A stretch of 64,000 bases of DNA from Magnaporthiopsis rhizophila (Eukaryota; Ascomycota; Sordariomycetes; Magnaporthales; Magnaporthaceae), in contig PYSS01000025.1 of NCBI GenBank assembly GCA_003049465.1, forward strand, positions 124,001 to 188,000, given 5' to 3'. The first letter of the stretch is position 1; each line of letters opens with the position of its first letter. Positions 44,265-55,335 of the stretch are shown here, piece by piece. The position numbers were made by a program, and so were the translations under genes. Below the pieces are notes generated by a model. It saw nothing but the letters and a program-made list of their open reading frames with translations, had not been told where the DNA came from and did no database searches.

Positions 44265-47200
44265 TTCCCTCCCTCTTCCGTCCTGCCGTCTTCACACAAC
44301 TTTTAGAGGCTATCTCCTCCTAATACCGCCTTCTCCTGTTCTCTTGTTTGCGTCCATTTTGCTGTCGCAGTGTAGAATATTAGACCACCGAGGTGCAAAC
44401 TTCATCCAGCTTCACCGTTCCTGCAAACCCGCAGCCACACCAACGTCAGACCGTCACCGACCTTCGCTTGTACCAACAACGATACCCTCGCCTAGGCCGA
44501 CCGCAATTTTTTTTATCTTTTTTTTTTTCTTTTTTTTTTTTTTTCTCTCCCGCAGCTAGATCCACACCTCGACCTGCAGCATCCCCTGCGACCTCCTGCA
44601 GTGTGTTCCTGACAGCGCAGCAATCCCCGACCGCCATTCGAAGATAGCGCCAGCCGAGTCCCTCGTACTCGACCGCAACGACCGACGCCGAAATCTCGTC
44701 CACCACGGGCAGCAGCATCAGCATCACGTAGGGCTGGGAGGCTGTGAAAAGAAAAACAGACACATCTCACCTGCGTCTTCGGTGCCGCCTAAAGCGTTCA
44801 GCTACGCTAGGATCTTTTTTAACTTCGCCTTATTCGGCCGGGAACCAGAAACGGGGAAAGAGAGAGCAAGAGAGAGGGTCTGACAACACAACAGCCCAAG
44901 ACTTTTTGGTCGCCTCCGCTCCTCGCGTGCTGCAGCAACACCGCCTCGCACTCCCCTCCCTGCTACCAATCCCAGCAGCCCTCGACTGTTTGAAAAGGGA
45001 AAAAAGCAACCCCTTGGTGAGTCAGAAAATCCTGCCCAACCAGACGTGGACCACTGCGTCCAGCCCAGGTCGACCAGTGGATGTACTTGTCGGCGTGCCG
45101 CGACCACCCCCTGCCCACCGCCCATGTCCCCGTCCGTTGCTCTGGCCTTAATTTTTGCCCAACGATGCCTCTTTTGGCCCTGACTTGCGCACACCGGTCC
45201 CATCACCGTGGACAGGTGGATGGATATAAGAACTGCCATGGTGCCGGCACGTTCTCATCCCGGGGGCCAGTCCAGAGTTCCCCCATCGCAAGCAAACCAC
45301 CCAGACACAACCAGCAAACATGGGACTTACACAAGATTTTGCCGTCTCTACCATAGGCTTCTTCCCCGCCCCCGAGACGACCCGTTCTCTCCCACAATTC
45401 ACCACAATGGTCGTGTCCAGCACACAATACGCCACCCCGATGGGCCGCGGCGCATATGACACCACTGGCGTCAGCACTGTCACCAGCACCGGCTGCCCCA
45501 AGCCTCCCGCGCCCAAGCCCAGGTAAAGGCCCTTCCGGGTGGCTTGTCCATCCCCGGGTGACGCCCACCACGGCAGCGACCTGCGGGCGGAGTCTCCAGG
45601 AACCCAGTCGGTGCCGATTTATTTTGGTGTCCGCTCGGTCAAATCGGCAGCCATCGCGGGCCTTTTTGTGTGCGCCTACCGACTACCACCAACCACATCG
45701 CGCGCATACAACACATCATGCATTTGGACCAAACCTAGGGCCGCACACACTTTTTATTTCGTCGCAGTCCTCTTGACACGAAACCACCAAAGTGTGTCCG
45801 CACTCAACACCCGGCCCTACCTCAAACATGGTGGACCCGAATCCTGCCTCTCTTCTCTTCCCGAGCCGCATCTTATTCTCGTCACCGAACTGTGGCGGAT
45901 TTCCTCCAAATACAACAACGCTCGCACCCACCCAATGGCCGCCAAGTCAACCATCATTCAACGACGCTGCCGTAAGCTGTACAACACCAAAACACCTTTT
46001 TAATTTCGGGCCGCACCTGTAATCTCGCTCTCTTCGACCAAGCAAGCAGTTGCATTCGCCCAGATTTTTTGTACACCATCAAGCGCAAGCCTGTTCAATC
46101 ATTGGTTCTCTTTCTTTCCAACACCGGCTCGACATGGCCTGGCTCAGATCAACCTTACACCCGTTTTAATCCCGCCATTTTTTTTTCTTACACTCTGTCT
46201 ACCCAAATCTCTCCTTATCGTCTGGAATACACTTTTCTGGCTCGCTGCCAAACACGTACACGCACACCCAACCAACAACACCCGTCCCAGCCCGGTCTTG
46301 CTTCCCAGCAGCAACACCGTCAGGTGGCAACAAGAGATCAAGAGGGGAGTCAATCACGGGAGGTCTCAAGGCACGGCATTCAAAGGGATAAATATTTCCC
46401 ACACATCAAACATTCCGCCTTGGCTTCTCCATTCTCGAATGCACCCTGTTCAGCTTTTTTTCCTTTATCCTTGTCTTTCTTTTAGGTCTCGCGTGGCGTT
46501 AAAACTATAGACGGGTATCGGCTCCTCACTTCTCTCGGCAACAAACCACATTTTCTCGGGTCATTCATTCAACAACACCAAGAAACAGAACAGGCGATAC
46601 GCGTCCAGGACCACAACATTTCTCTGGTCGACACCTTCCAACGACGTCCCTCCCGCGATCCTTTCGGTGCATCCGGCCTGGAATTCCTCAGGGAGGCGTT
46701 CCTTGTCGTCGTTGGGGTCCCTTCTGGCTACAAAAAAAGAAACTGGGGTTCATATCACCCCATATAATATGTTGGGATTAGACATGGGAAGGGTTTCAAA
46801 AAATGGGTTTGCTGGGTTAGGAAAAAGAAAATGTCTCCTTTTTTTGGGCGGTTTGCATATAGAATTCTGGTTTTTGGATTTTTCGTTTTGCTTTTTCCTT
46901 TCGGCTCCGCGCTTGGGCTCCCTTCGGTTTCTCCCTTCGCGGGGAGAGCAGGGATCGAATGCTTTTTTCGCCGTTCGCACACACACTCCCATCTTATCCT
47001 TCTCGTTTGTTCACAGCGCTGCTTTCAACCATTTGGATGCACACAGGCATCGACGGATGTTCGGCGAACCCGGCGAACCACACCCTTTAGCCTGGCGAGA
47101 AGAGAGAATGAGATACCCCTGTCTGTTTTCGACGCTTTTATTACTACTAAGCTCTTGTACAAGTACGATTGATCACCACACTCCACGTTCAGGCCGTGCT

Positions 47201-47275
47201 TTTTCTTCGCCTGGTACTACTTCGCTCAATGCCAATTTCAAGCTCGATTTTGCTCATACCAGATTCCCGGGTTGA
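44265..47275 (+). ncRNA. Candidate long, possibly spliced, non-coding transcript or orphan leader
   Basis: Downstream of the TATA-like element the plus strand reads like fungal leader sequence: CA/CT-rich, ACAACA words, few purine runs, for over 2 kb. Splice-like sites are present: a GTAAGC donor at 45972 and a TTTTAG acceptor ending at 46485, with another acceptor-like TTCACAG at 47016. No long ORF follows. The best small frames are 45407-45526 (39 codons, C-ending codons, ending at a possible GTAAAG donor) and 45831-45971. It may be a non-coding RNA, a locus of short ORFs, or the leader of a gene I failed to find. Exact ends are guesses. Confidence 0.35.
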
Positions 47276-50200
47276 ATGTGACGCACCACACAGTTGACCG
47301 GACACACGCACCTAGGCTCGGCCAGTAGCACTTGGTGTTGTGTACCTGGAATACACGGTGACCGAAAATGACGTATTAGATTTCCGCCAAGAACCCTCGT
47401 GAGGCCTCGATTTGGTCTGCTTCTCTCACCCGGGAAATAGCAAGCAAGCAAAACAAGGGGCCGTCTGAAATGGGAAGGGTCCGATTTTACAAGGGGTTGG
47501 CTTGGAACAAAAGAATAAGCAAAAATGCAACATGGACAGGTAGGGTTAGCTAGAACGAACAGGATACGGCGGCGAGAGATCCATGGCTCGCAAAAGATAC
47601 GCCGGCCTATCACCAAACGGAGACCCTGTGCAATTAATTTACCGGGCAACGGGTATCGGCGGGCGGCTGATAAATGGAGGAAGAGAGAAAGAGGAGAGTG
47701 GGTGCAGCTTTGCCCAGTCCCATGACCGGATCTTCCAGTCCGTCTCTATTTGCCGTCCGTCCTGAGCAGGAGCCGTCTGCCATGGGCGGCGCCCAAGCGA
47801 ACATGCCAGACGATTATGATCTTCTGTGGATCTCCAAGTCTTGTCAATTTCTTATTGTCAGGCAGCAAAGGCTACAAGCAGCCGGAGCATTGACATCACA
47901 CGCGAGTGCGTGGACACGAGGCAAAAGACGGACGTGTTCGTGTCGAGATTTCCTATCCTCGCTGTGCAAGGTGGCTCGACGTTGATCCATGCTAAATCGG
48001 GAAATGAGGCTGGCTACACCGGATGGAACCACTCCTCGAGTCCACCACGCCTCGTCCCCGCGGGTCGCAATTCGTCGCACAACCGGTCCATTTGTCGTGT
48101 GACGGGGCGCGGGGTGGTCCGGGGCATAACAACGAGAACGAACGAAAGAGAGAGGTGCACGTACGTTCCCGTCCGTCCGCTGCGTTCGCCCGTCCACAGG
48201 AGGAGACAAAAACAAACGCAGCTCGACGGCCATAGGCGCACATCCACGCACACAACAACGCACAGCACAGCCTCCCGCTTTGCTTTCCCCATGGGCAGAC
48301 AGACACGGATGCCATGTCGATGCAAATGACAACCATACAGGCGGGGCCTGGCTACGCACGCATGCTCGACGGCGGAGGAACGACCGGACAGCGAAGCTAG
48401 ACGATACCTGTTAGGTAATAAGTGGGAAGCGAGAAGAAGGAGGGAAACTAGCAGCAGGTTTCTGTCTCGTGGCCTCTAGCTCGTGGCGAAACGGGTACGC
48501 TAAACGGAGCGAGCCAGAACAAACAGTGTGGAGGATTGGGTGAAATAAGTCACTTTTTTTTCTTTCTTCCTATAAAAGAAAGTAATAAAATGCGATGCGC
48601 GGCTGGCCGAAACAGGGTTGACCAAGCGGCCGTTCGCTCATGCAAGGGCCCGAGGGAGAGCCGAGGTCAAGCAGAGTCGGAGTTCTTTGTGCCACAGGGA
48701 TACAAAACGTGTGCAAGGGTCGGAAAACATACGAGAGAAGACATGACAAAAAAAAAAAGAAAAAAAAAAAAAGAAAAGGCGACAAGTTAAACAACCGGAA
48801 ACAACTAACAACACAGCACACATTAGACCAACTAGATTGTTCAGGGGTGGTCAGCGCACAGGTCGACGGACCAATGCTCCGGCTGCTTGGCTCGGCCGAA
48901 AAGATGTGAGCTAATGCAAGCTTAATAGAGGAGACCAATTCCTCCTTGGTGATGCCACCCACACCAGCCAGCCGCATCTTTCCAGCCCCAGCCCAGGAGG
49001 TTGATTCGTTCGTACCCAGGGAGCTGGAAAGCTGGACATGGATATTGTGACTAAAGTCGGAAAATTGAAGGAGAGAAGAAAAAAATTATTGTTTTGAGAA
49101 CAAAGGGAGAGAGCAAAGCAGGCCAGGGAAAAACAGACGGCAGCTCAAACGCATCGTCCGCCTACCACACCACACTGCCCCCCACTTTACCCCTTTTTGA
49201 TCACCGCTGCACAACAGACCAGAGAGCCGGGACCAATCAATGACGGGGAAGAAGCATTGGCAGCGCGTTTGTGTTTGTGTTTGTGTGTGTGTGTGTGTGT
49301 GAAGGGAGAGAAGAGCGGCCGAATGTGAAATGTTATCGGGAGCATGTCCCCGGAGGGCATGGCATTGGCATTGCATTGCGGTCAGCACGACGGACAGGCG
49401 TGCAAAACAGGAGAAGTGGAGAGATGGAAGAAAAAAAAGAAAAATGTGACCGAAAAGGGTGAGAATCAGCGAATTGTCTCGTCCGAGTCGGTCACCGAAA
49501 ACTGGACTTTGCATCAGAGCGCAGGTAGCCCGAAAAAAAAAAAATGACAGCTCCTGTCGCCGCCAATGGAGGTCGCGGGCCCGGATTCGATTAATTGACG
49601 GACGAACCCTCATGCTCGGCCTCCATTTTTGTGTCTGTCCCATCGCTTAACATGAAGATCAATAGGTTTGGCGCTGTTCCGACGGAAATAAACACAGCCC
49701 CGCGAAATGAACGAATGCCCTCTGGTAAAGCAAAGTCCAGACCACAGGGGGGTGGGGTGGTGTCTGTCGCCTTTTTTCTAGGGGCGTGAGTGCACTAACC
49801 AGGTGCACCCTTGATCTGCTGACTGGTGATTGCATCGCGGCCTATCCGTCCCTTTTTCCCACTCGTGATGTCTAATACATTGGACGATCCCTCGCTTCCC
49901 GCACGCGGTCCTTTTGTGCGTGCCATCCTCAACAATAAAAAAAAAAAAATGAAACGGGAAAACAGCCAACTGCAAGCGAGGGCGGCGAATCCTTCCGGCG
50001 TCAAATTCCAGCTGCGACTATTTTTTTTTTTATTTTTTTTTTTATTGATTGCCACATTTTATCTATTTCAGGTCCTGGAATATTCATTTTTGACAGGTCG
50101 TTGTGGGTGAGCCATGTTTCACCTCGCTAACATGCCCGAGGGCGATCAAGCCACATCGGCCGGGAGAATCTGGAACACAGGCAGGAGAAAAGGCGTCTGT

Positions 50201-51142
50201 TTGCTCGCCAAAACAGGCTCGGTTGGCGGGCTGATCGCGATGGTTTACCGAGATGGGCTCCCCCTCGGTTGGGCAGGGGGTTTTGTTTTTCTTCGGTCTA
50301 TGATCTCCAGGACCGCGATCGCCGCGAGACAGGGTGTTTGCTCTTTGGTTCCCAATTCTGATCGACTTCGGCAAAATCTCCAGTCTTGGCCGGGATGGAA
50401 AAGGCAGAAAAAGGGATCAGAGTGTGTGCCCCAGCGGCAGATGGCAGCCCGCGGAAATCAAGCCCTCAGCCGGCACCGGGCCATGGCTTCCGCCAAAGGC
50501 CGTGAGGGCTGCTGTTTGTCCACGCCACTCCCCGGTCTGCAGGTGCTATTTGATCGACGGATCCGCGCGGCGACGACGCGGCCTCTCCTATTTCCGGTAC
50601 TGTGGGACGGAATTTTTTCCTTTTCTTCTCCTCTGTAGCGAATGACATGCTCGTGTTTGAGAAGATGGGCGGCGCGGTAAAATGAACGAATACAATGGTA
50701 AGCGAGTGCTTTGACATGGCAGCGGCCGAGTCTTTTTCGTCGCCTGCGTCTCGCCATGATGATGAGCGGCTGGGATGATGCCAGCCGCGGCGCCCCCCCC
50801 CATATCCATCACACCACAAAATGACCCGGATCACAGTTCCGGATACACATCACTGCACCCATGGTAGCACATCAAGGGAAAGATTGTGATTGTGGCGGCG
50901 TCAGCAATCGTGGTCCGAGAGCAACAAAAAAAAAAAAGTAAATATGGACGCCGGGTTTGGAAAATGAGCCCGAGAGCTGAGGGTGGACGGCGGCTAGCCC
51001 GGAAGTGCTGTGACTGGGCGATGTGGAAATAGGCTTTTTCGGGTAGGTAATGTGATCAAAAGATAGATAGAGGCGCAGGGATAAAAAAAAAAAAAAAAAA
51101 AAAAGCAAGGAAATCCCAGGGAAGATAGAAAAAAGAAAGCAC
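47276..51142. other. Gene-poor region, last part
   Basis: No believable coding sequence. It holds a GT dinucleotide repeat (about 49269-49301) and A/T runs, including A22 at about 51083-51104 just behind the nitrilase gene. The ORFs are overlapping shadows without motifs. Confidence 0.5.
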
Positions 51143-52354
51143 TCACGTCCGTCTAACAAGCGGCATCCGTTCTCTAACCCGCTCCCACTCGGCGAGGTCG
51201 ACATCCACAACTCCAAGCGTGGGCGCCGCGCCCTCGGGCACTTTTCCGTCCTCGCCGACCCCGGGCAGGGCGCACAGGACGCGACCCCAGGGGTCGACGA
51301 CCATGCTGCGCCCGAAACTGACCCTTCCGCCCGGCCCGGCGGTCCCGGCGGTCTCGATGTGATGGTGGACGCCGACCTGGGCGGCGGCTACCACGAAGCA
51401 CTGCGTCTCGACCGCCCGCGCGCGCAGCAGCACCTCCCAGTGCGCCAGGCCCGTGGGGACCGTGAAGGCGGACGGGTAGGTCAGGATCTGTGCCGGGCCG
51501 TTGTCGGCACCCCCCCAGCGGGCGAGCCGAAGCGCGGCCTCGGGGAAGCGCAGGTCGAAGCAGATCTGGGCGCCGACGCGGCCGACGGGCGTGGCGAAGG
51601 GCGGCGTCAGGCCCGCGCCGGGGGTCGTGTGCGCCGACTCGCGCAGGGCGCCGTAGTCGAAGAGGTGGAGCTTGTCGTAGGTGCCGCGCGCGTCGATGGC
51701 GCCCGTGCCGCCCGTGATGTGGATGGTGCGGTTGAGGAGCTTTTTCTCCTCCGCGGCGGCGGCGGCGGCGGCGGCGGGCACGTGGATGCCCACGTTGATG
51801 TCGATGTTGTGCTCCCGGGCTGCGGCCTGCAGACCCTGCACGAACGGGGAGGAGGACTCGGGCTGGGCGAGGGACAGGGACTGCTGCCGGTTCTCGGCGA
51901 TGTAGTCGGATGCTTCGGGGAGGAAGAGGATCTGGTGCCGCGGGTGCGGATTGCTATCAGCCGGGCTTGTGCGGTTGGGCGGGATGGCGGTTTGCGTGAG
52001 GCGGCTCCCGTCTGGCCAGGCCGTTTGTAGTCTGATACTATAACCAGAGTTAAAGGCAAGAAAGGGGCACGACGACTCGATCGCACATCATGTTGTAGCC
52101 CCTTATCGCCAAGCAAGGAAGCCAGTCAGGAAAGGGCACCAGTGAATTACTTTTGCACCGGCCGCCGCAGCCTCCTTGACCAGCTGGACACACTGGCCCA
52201 AGTTGTGCTCCATGGAGGCGGTGGAGCATATCTGCCCGACGGCCTGTGTTTGGCGAAACCAGTCAGTTATTCGGCTGCAACGAGGAGATAATATAATTGA
52301 TCTCCGAATTAGGCCATCGGATGAGGGGCAGAGAAGACCGACTGCGAGGGGCAT
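51143..52354 (-). CDS. Nitrilase-superfamily amidase, Nit1/Nit2 type
   Basis: Carbon-nitrogen hydrolase, about 297 residues. Relatives of the Nit branch repair metabolites by hydrolysing deaminated glutathione or alpha-keto acid amides; this exact activity is inferred. Three exons: 52354-52343 (12 nt, coding only MPLA), 52243-52151 and 51931-51143, all phase 0, with introns of 99 and 219 bp. The complete catalytic triad is visible: Glu41 in FLPEASDYI, Lys122 in TYDKLHLFD, Cys159 in ICFDLRFPE. The segment AVGQICSTASMEHNL after the first intron is the typical family N-terminus, which fixes the tiny first exon. A run of eight Ala before EEKK is a local oddity. No targeting signal is obvious, so it is probably cytosolic. 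The open frame upstream in intron 1 is not used. Confidence 0.9.
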
Positions 52355-52811
52355 TTTGAGCGAGCTTGTTCTTGTAAAGGCTCTCTTCACGATTCCGACG
52401 CTTGACTGAACTCGTATGCGGCGATGCTTGGGCCAGGCTTTAACAGTTGACAGCATATCTATGGTGCGAAGGAATCCGAGGGAGTGCCGCATTGGCTGAT
52501 ATCAAATGCGTCGGGCGTTCCATGATATCGAGTCCAATTGCGGGGTCGGCGGTGATGAATTCGGGGCCTATTAGATCAGAGCTTCCGTACCTCGACAACA
52601 CACAAGGTCTGTGAGTGTGACAATAGCAACATTGAGGAAACAGTGTTTTGCGTTGGCAACAAGACTAGTTATTTTCTAGAAAAAGAGATCCAGAAAACGA
52701 GTTGCTCTTCCCGACAAAAACATGCAATGCATTTCCCCCAGGGTATCATGATAGGGAGACGGTACTCTCCTCGTTCCGAAACCACAACCGTATCTGATAG
52801 CAAAAATACAA
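52355..52811. other. Intergenic: nitrilase promoter, ARP 3' flank
   Basis: The 5' flank of the minus-strand nitrilase gene and the 3' flank of the minus-strand actin-related gene. No features stand out. Confidence 0.5.
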
Positions 52812-54781
52812 TCACTGCAGAGTCCCCCAAACGCCAAGCGTCCAGTTCGTATTGGCAGTGCTGCCGGCCGTGGCGCGACTGATAAACTCGCCGGGCCGCA
52901 TGCTCTGCCGGTGCTGGGCCTTGAGGTCGACCTCTGACACCCTCGACGCGCCCGCTGCGCCATGCAGCAGCCACTGATCGCGGTCGACCGTCGCGATGGC
53001 CGGCACCCGGAGCTGGGACAGCAGGCTGGCCCCGACCCAGGGCCCCAGGGATTCGATCGCCCGCAGGTCGCCCACCTCTGGGAGCTCCGGCTGCTTACGC
53101 GCGGCGACGCCGGTCTTGGAGCTCTGCTGCTGCTGTTGCTGCTGGCGGCGCATGTGCGCCTCGATGGGGTCCGGCGCCGGCACCGCGTTGGCCGCATCGT
53201 GCCACACGCCGTCCTCCTCCTGGCCCGAGGGTTTGGCATCCCCATTGCTGTCAGCCTTGCTGCCCGCCTCCGCGGGGCCGGATCCGTTGCTGCCGCTGTT
53301 GCCTTCTTTGAGACGGGCGCCCGGGGGGCACTCGGCGCGGCGCTTGTCGACGGCCTTGCCGCGCACGACGTCCCAGCCCCAGCGGCGGGCGAGGCGGTCG
53401 ACCTCATCGAAGACGCGGCCGCGCAGGCCCAGGACGCCGGCGCAGCCGCCAGTGAAGACGATGCGGGACATGCAAACGCTGCGCACGTCCATTTGCAGGC
53501 CGGCCAGGTGCTCGTAGACGAGAAGATGCAGCGGCAGTTCGTGGTCGTCGAAGCTGGCCCGCGAGTACTGCGTCTCGAAAAAGGCACGCTCGCACGGCTC
53601 GGCAAGCAGCTCGAAGGGGAGCGTCACCGTGGTTGGCGGTGATGTTGAGGTCAGGGGGATGCTAATTTTGTCTGTGGCCTGGTCTGTGGATAAGGATGGT
53701 GCTAGTGGTGCAGGTGGTGCAGGTATCTCGGCATCGGATTCGTCCTGCTCCGCGACAGTGGTAAGGCCATCGGGCGGTGACTCTTCTTTGCCAGCGGCGC
53801 CATCGCGGGGTGCTTCGTCGACGACCGGCTTGCACCAAACCACACGCGCAACGACGTCCTCGCACTCGGCAAAGCTGACGACGCGCTTGGCATCGCCACC
53901 ATCGGAATCGTCCGCCGACTCAACACTGCCATCCTGGCTGGCAATAGCGCGAGCGAGGAGGCGGTGGGTCTCTTGAACCAAGGCCTTGCCGGCGCGGACG
54001 CTGCGGGTGCAGGCGACCTCGCGGTACTCGTAGATGGCCGTGACGACGGTCTCGTGCCAGCCAATGTCGACGACCAAGGCGGAGCGCACGCCAGCGGCAA
54101 AGGCCGCCGAGACGGGCGACGACAGCAGCGAGACGATGGGCGCCTGAAAGCGGCTGAAGACGGTGTCGAGCGCCACTGACAGCAGCGGCACTGGCATCAT
54201 GGGCGGCAGCGCAAGCACGACCTTGCGCGGGCGCGAGTCGATGAGGAGGTAGCTGGCAGTGAGAGAATGAGCGCGTCTGTATATGATTCTGAAAGTGATG
54301 GCGAATCCAAGACTCACGTGGCAAAGGCCTCCCTCAGGCCGCGTTCTAGTCTGTCGGCGACTAGGCCGAGGTCAAGTCCCCTCAGATCGAGGCGCCACAG
54401 CTCATGGTCATCACCCCAAGGAGTCAGGGCCTGCTGCTGCTGGTTCTTCGGGTCCCAGTGGCGGAAGTCGCCGAGGCGGCGTGCCTGGTCTGGGCCGAAC
54501 TCGACGGTGGCCTTGGGGGAAGAGTCGCCTGCAAAGCCCACGCGGAGGCGGCGCGAGCCCAGCTCGACCACGATGGTGTCCTCCTCGGCGCGCAGACTCG
54601 AGGGCGAGGCGAAGGCAGACGCGATGCTGGCGCGCATCGGCGTGTGGGGGCTCACCGGGCCCCCGCCGGCGCCGCCTGCCCCTCCCGGGGTGCCGCCTGC
54701 GGAGGGCGAGCCGCCGCCGGCGCCGGTCCGGATGTTGGCCACGGAACGGTGGGCGAGGCTTGGGCCGGGGGTGCTGGCCAT
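52812..54781 (-). CDS. Actin-related protein, dynactin Arp10/Arp11-like
   Basis: Divergent member of the actin ATPase fold, about 634 residues in two exons: 54781-54318 and 54252-52812, with a 65-bp intron (GTGAGT...CCAG, phase 2). The start in GCAACCATGGCC context is strong. Seen: the first phosphate-loop region TIVVELGSRRLRVGFAGD, KVVLALPPMMP, the second phosphate loop as ALVVDIGWHETVV, the adenosine-motif equivalent RIVFTGGCAGVLGLR, and a C-terminal WLLHGAAGASRV block. These fit the actin order. A large Ser/Asp/Pro-rich insert after residue 300 and another Gln-rich one (QQQQQQQSS) make it longer than actin. The best guess is the pointed-end dynactin ARP (RO-7/Arp10 group) acting with dynein at microtubules; a nuclear ARP is the alternative. 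It is divergent from the GEN1-like gene. Confidence 0.78.
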
Positions 54782-55335
54782 GGTTGCGGCTGTTTGTTCA
54801 GGGCCGGCCACGGCTGGGGCCAGAGACTGTGCGATCTGGATCGGCACCGGACATCAGACAGCGATTGACGATGAAAGATGTGCGACCAGCTGGCGAACAA
54901 CCGCTGGGTTCCAGGGCCAACATCCAATGTGGTAGCCCCAGGGAGGCTTAGAAGCTCCTGCCTAGCGCTAGAATTTCAGGTCTGTTTGCTAGCGTTGTGC
55001 AGGTCCTGTCGGGGCCCACATCTCCATAGAAACCGGCGCTGTGGAGAATAGCCCCGGTTGATCAAAGTCAATATTGATTCGCAGACTGCCAGGCCACATC
55101 CTCAATCAAAGACGCTGCTTCACCCTCAACTCAGATCTGTAAGCCTACCTAAGGGGTGGATGGAGCCTTCAATTTTTCGTTTACAGCATGAATTACTTAC
55201 TTGCTTAACTCGCTGAGAATGGAACGCTGATCTTGTCGCTCGCCTGCCTCGAGCCGGCTTCCTCTTTTGCTTGACTTTTCTTGGCTACCCTTCGCTCCGG
55301 TGAACCTGTTTGTCTCACCGCGGGCTTACGCAAGG
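54782..55335. promoter_or_regulatory. Bidirectional promoter between ARP and GEN1-like genes
   Basis: 554 bp between two divergent start codons. It must carry both promoters. A CTACCTAAGG word (about 55145) and CT-rich stretches lie on the plus side before the nuclease start. No TATA box is obvious. Confidence 0.6.

Noticed and set aside
29781..51142. Degraded transposon block
   Set aside because: No transposase, reverse transcriptase or long terminal repeats were recognised, and base composition is not strongly AT-shifted.
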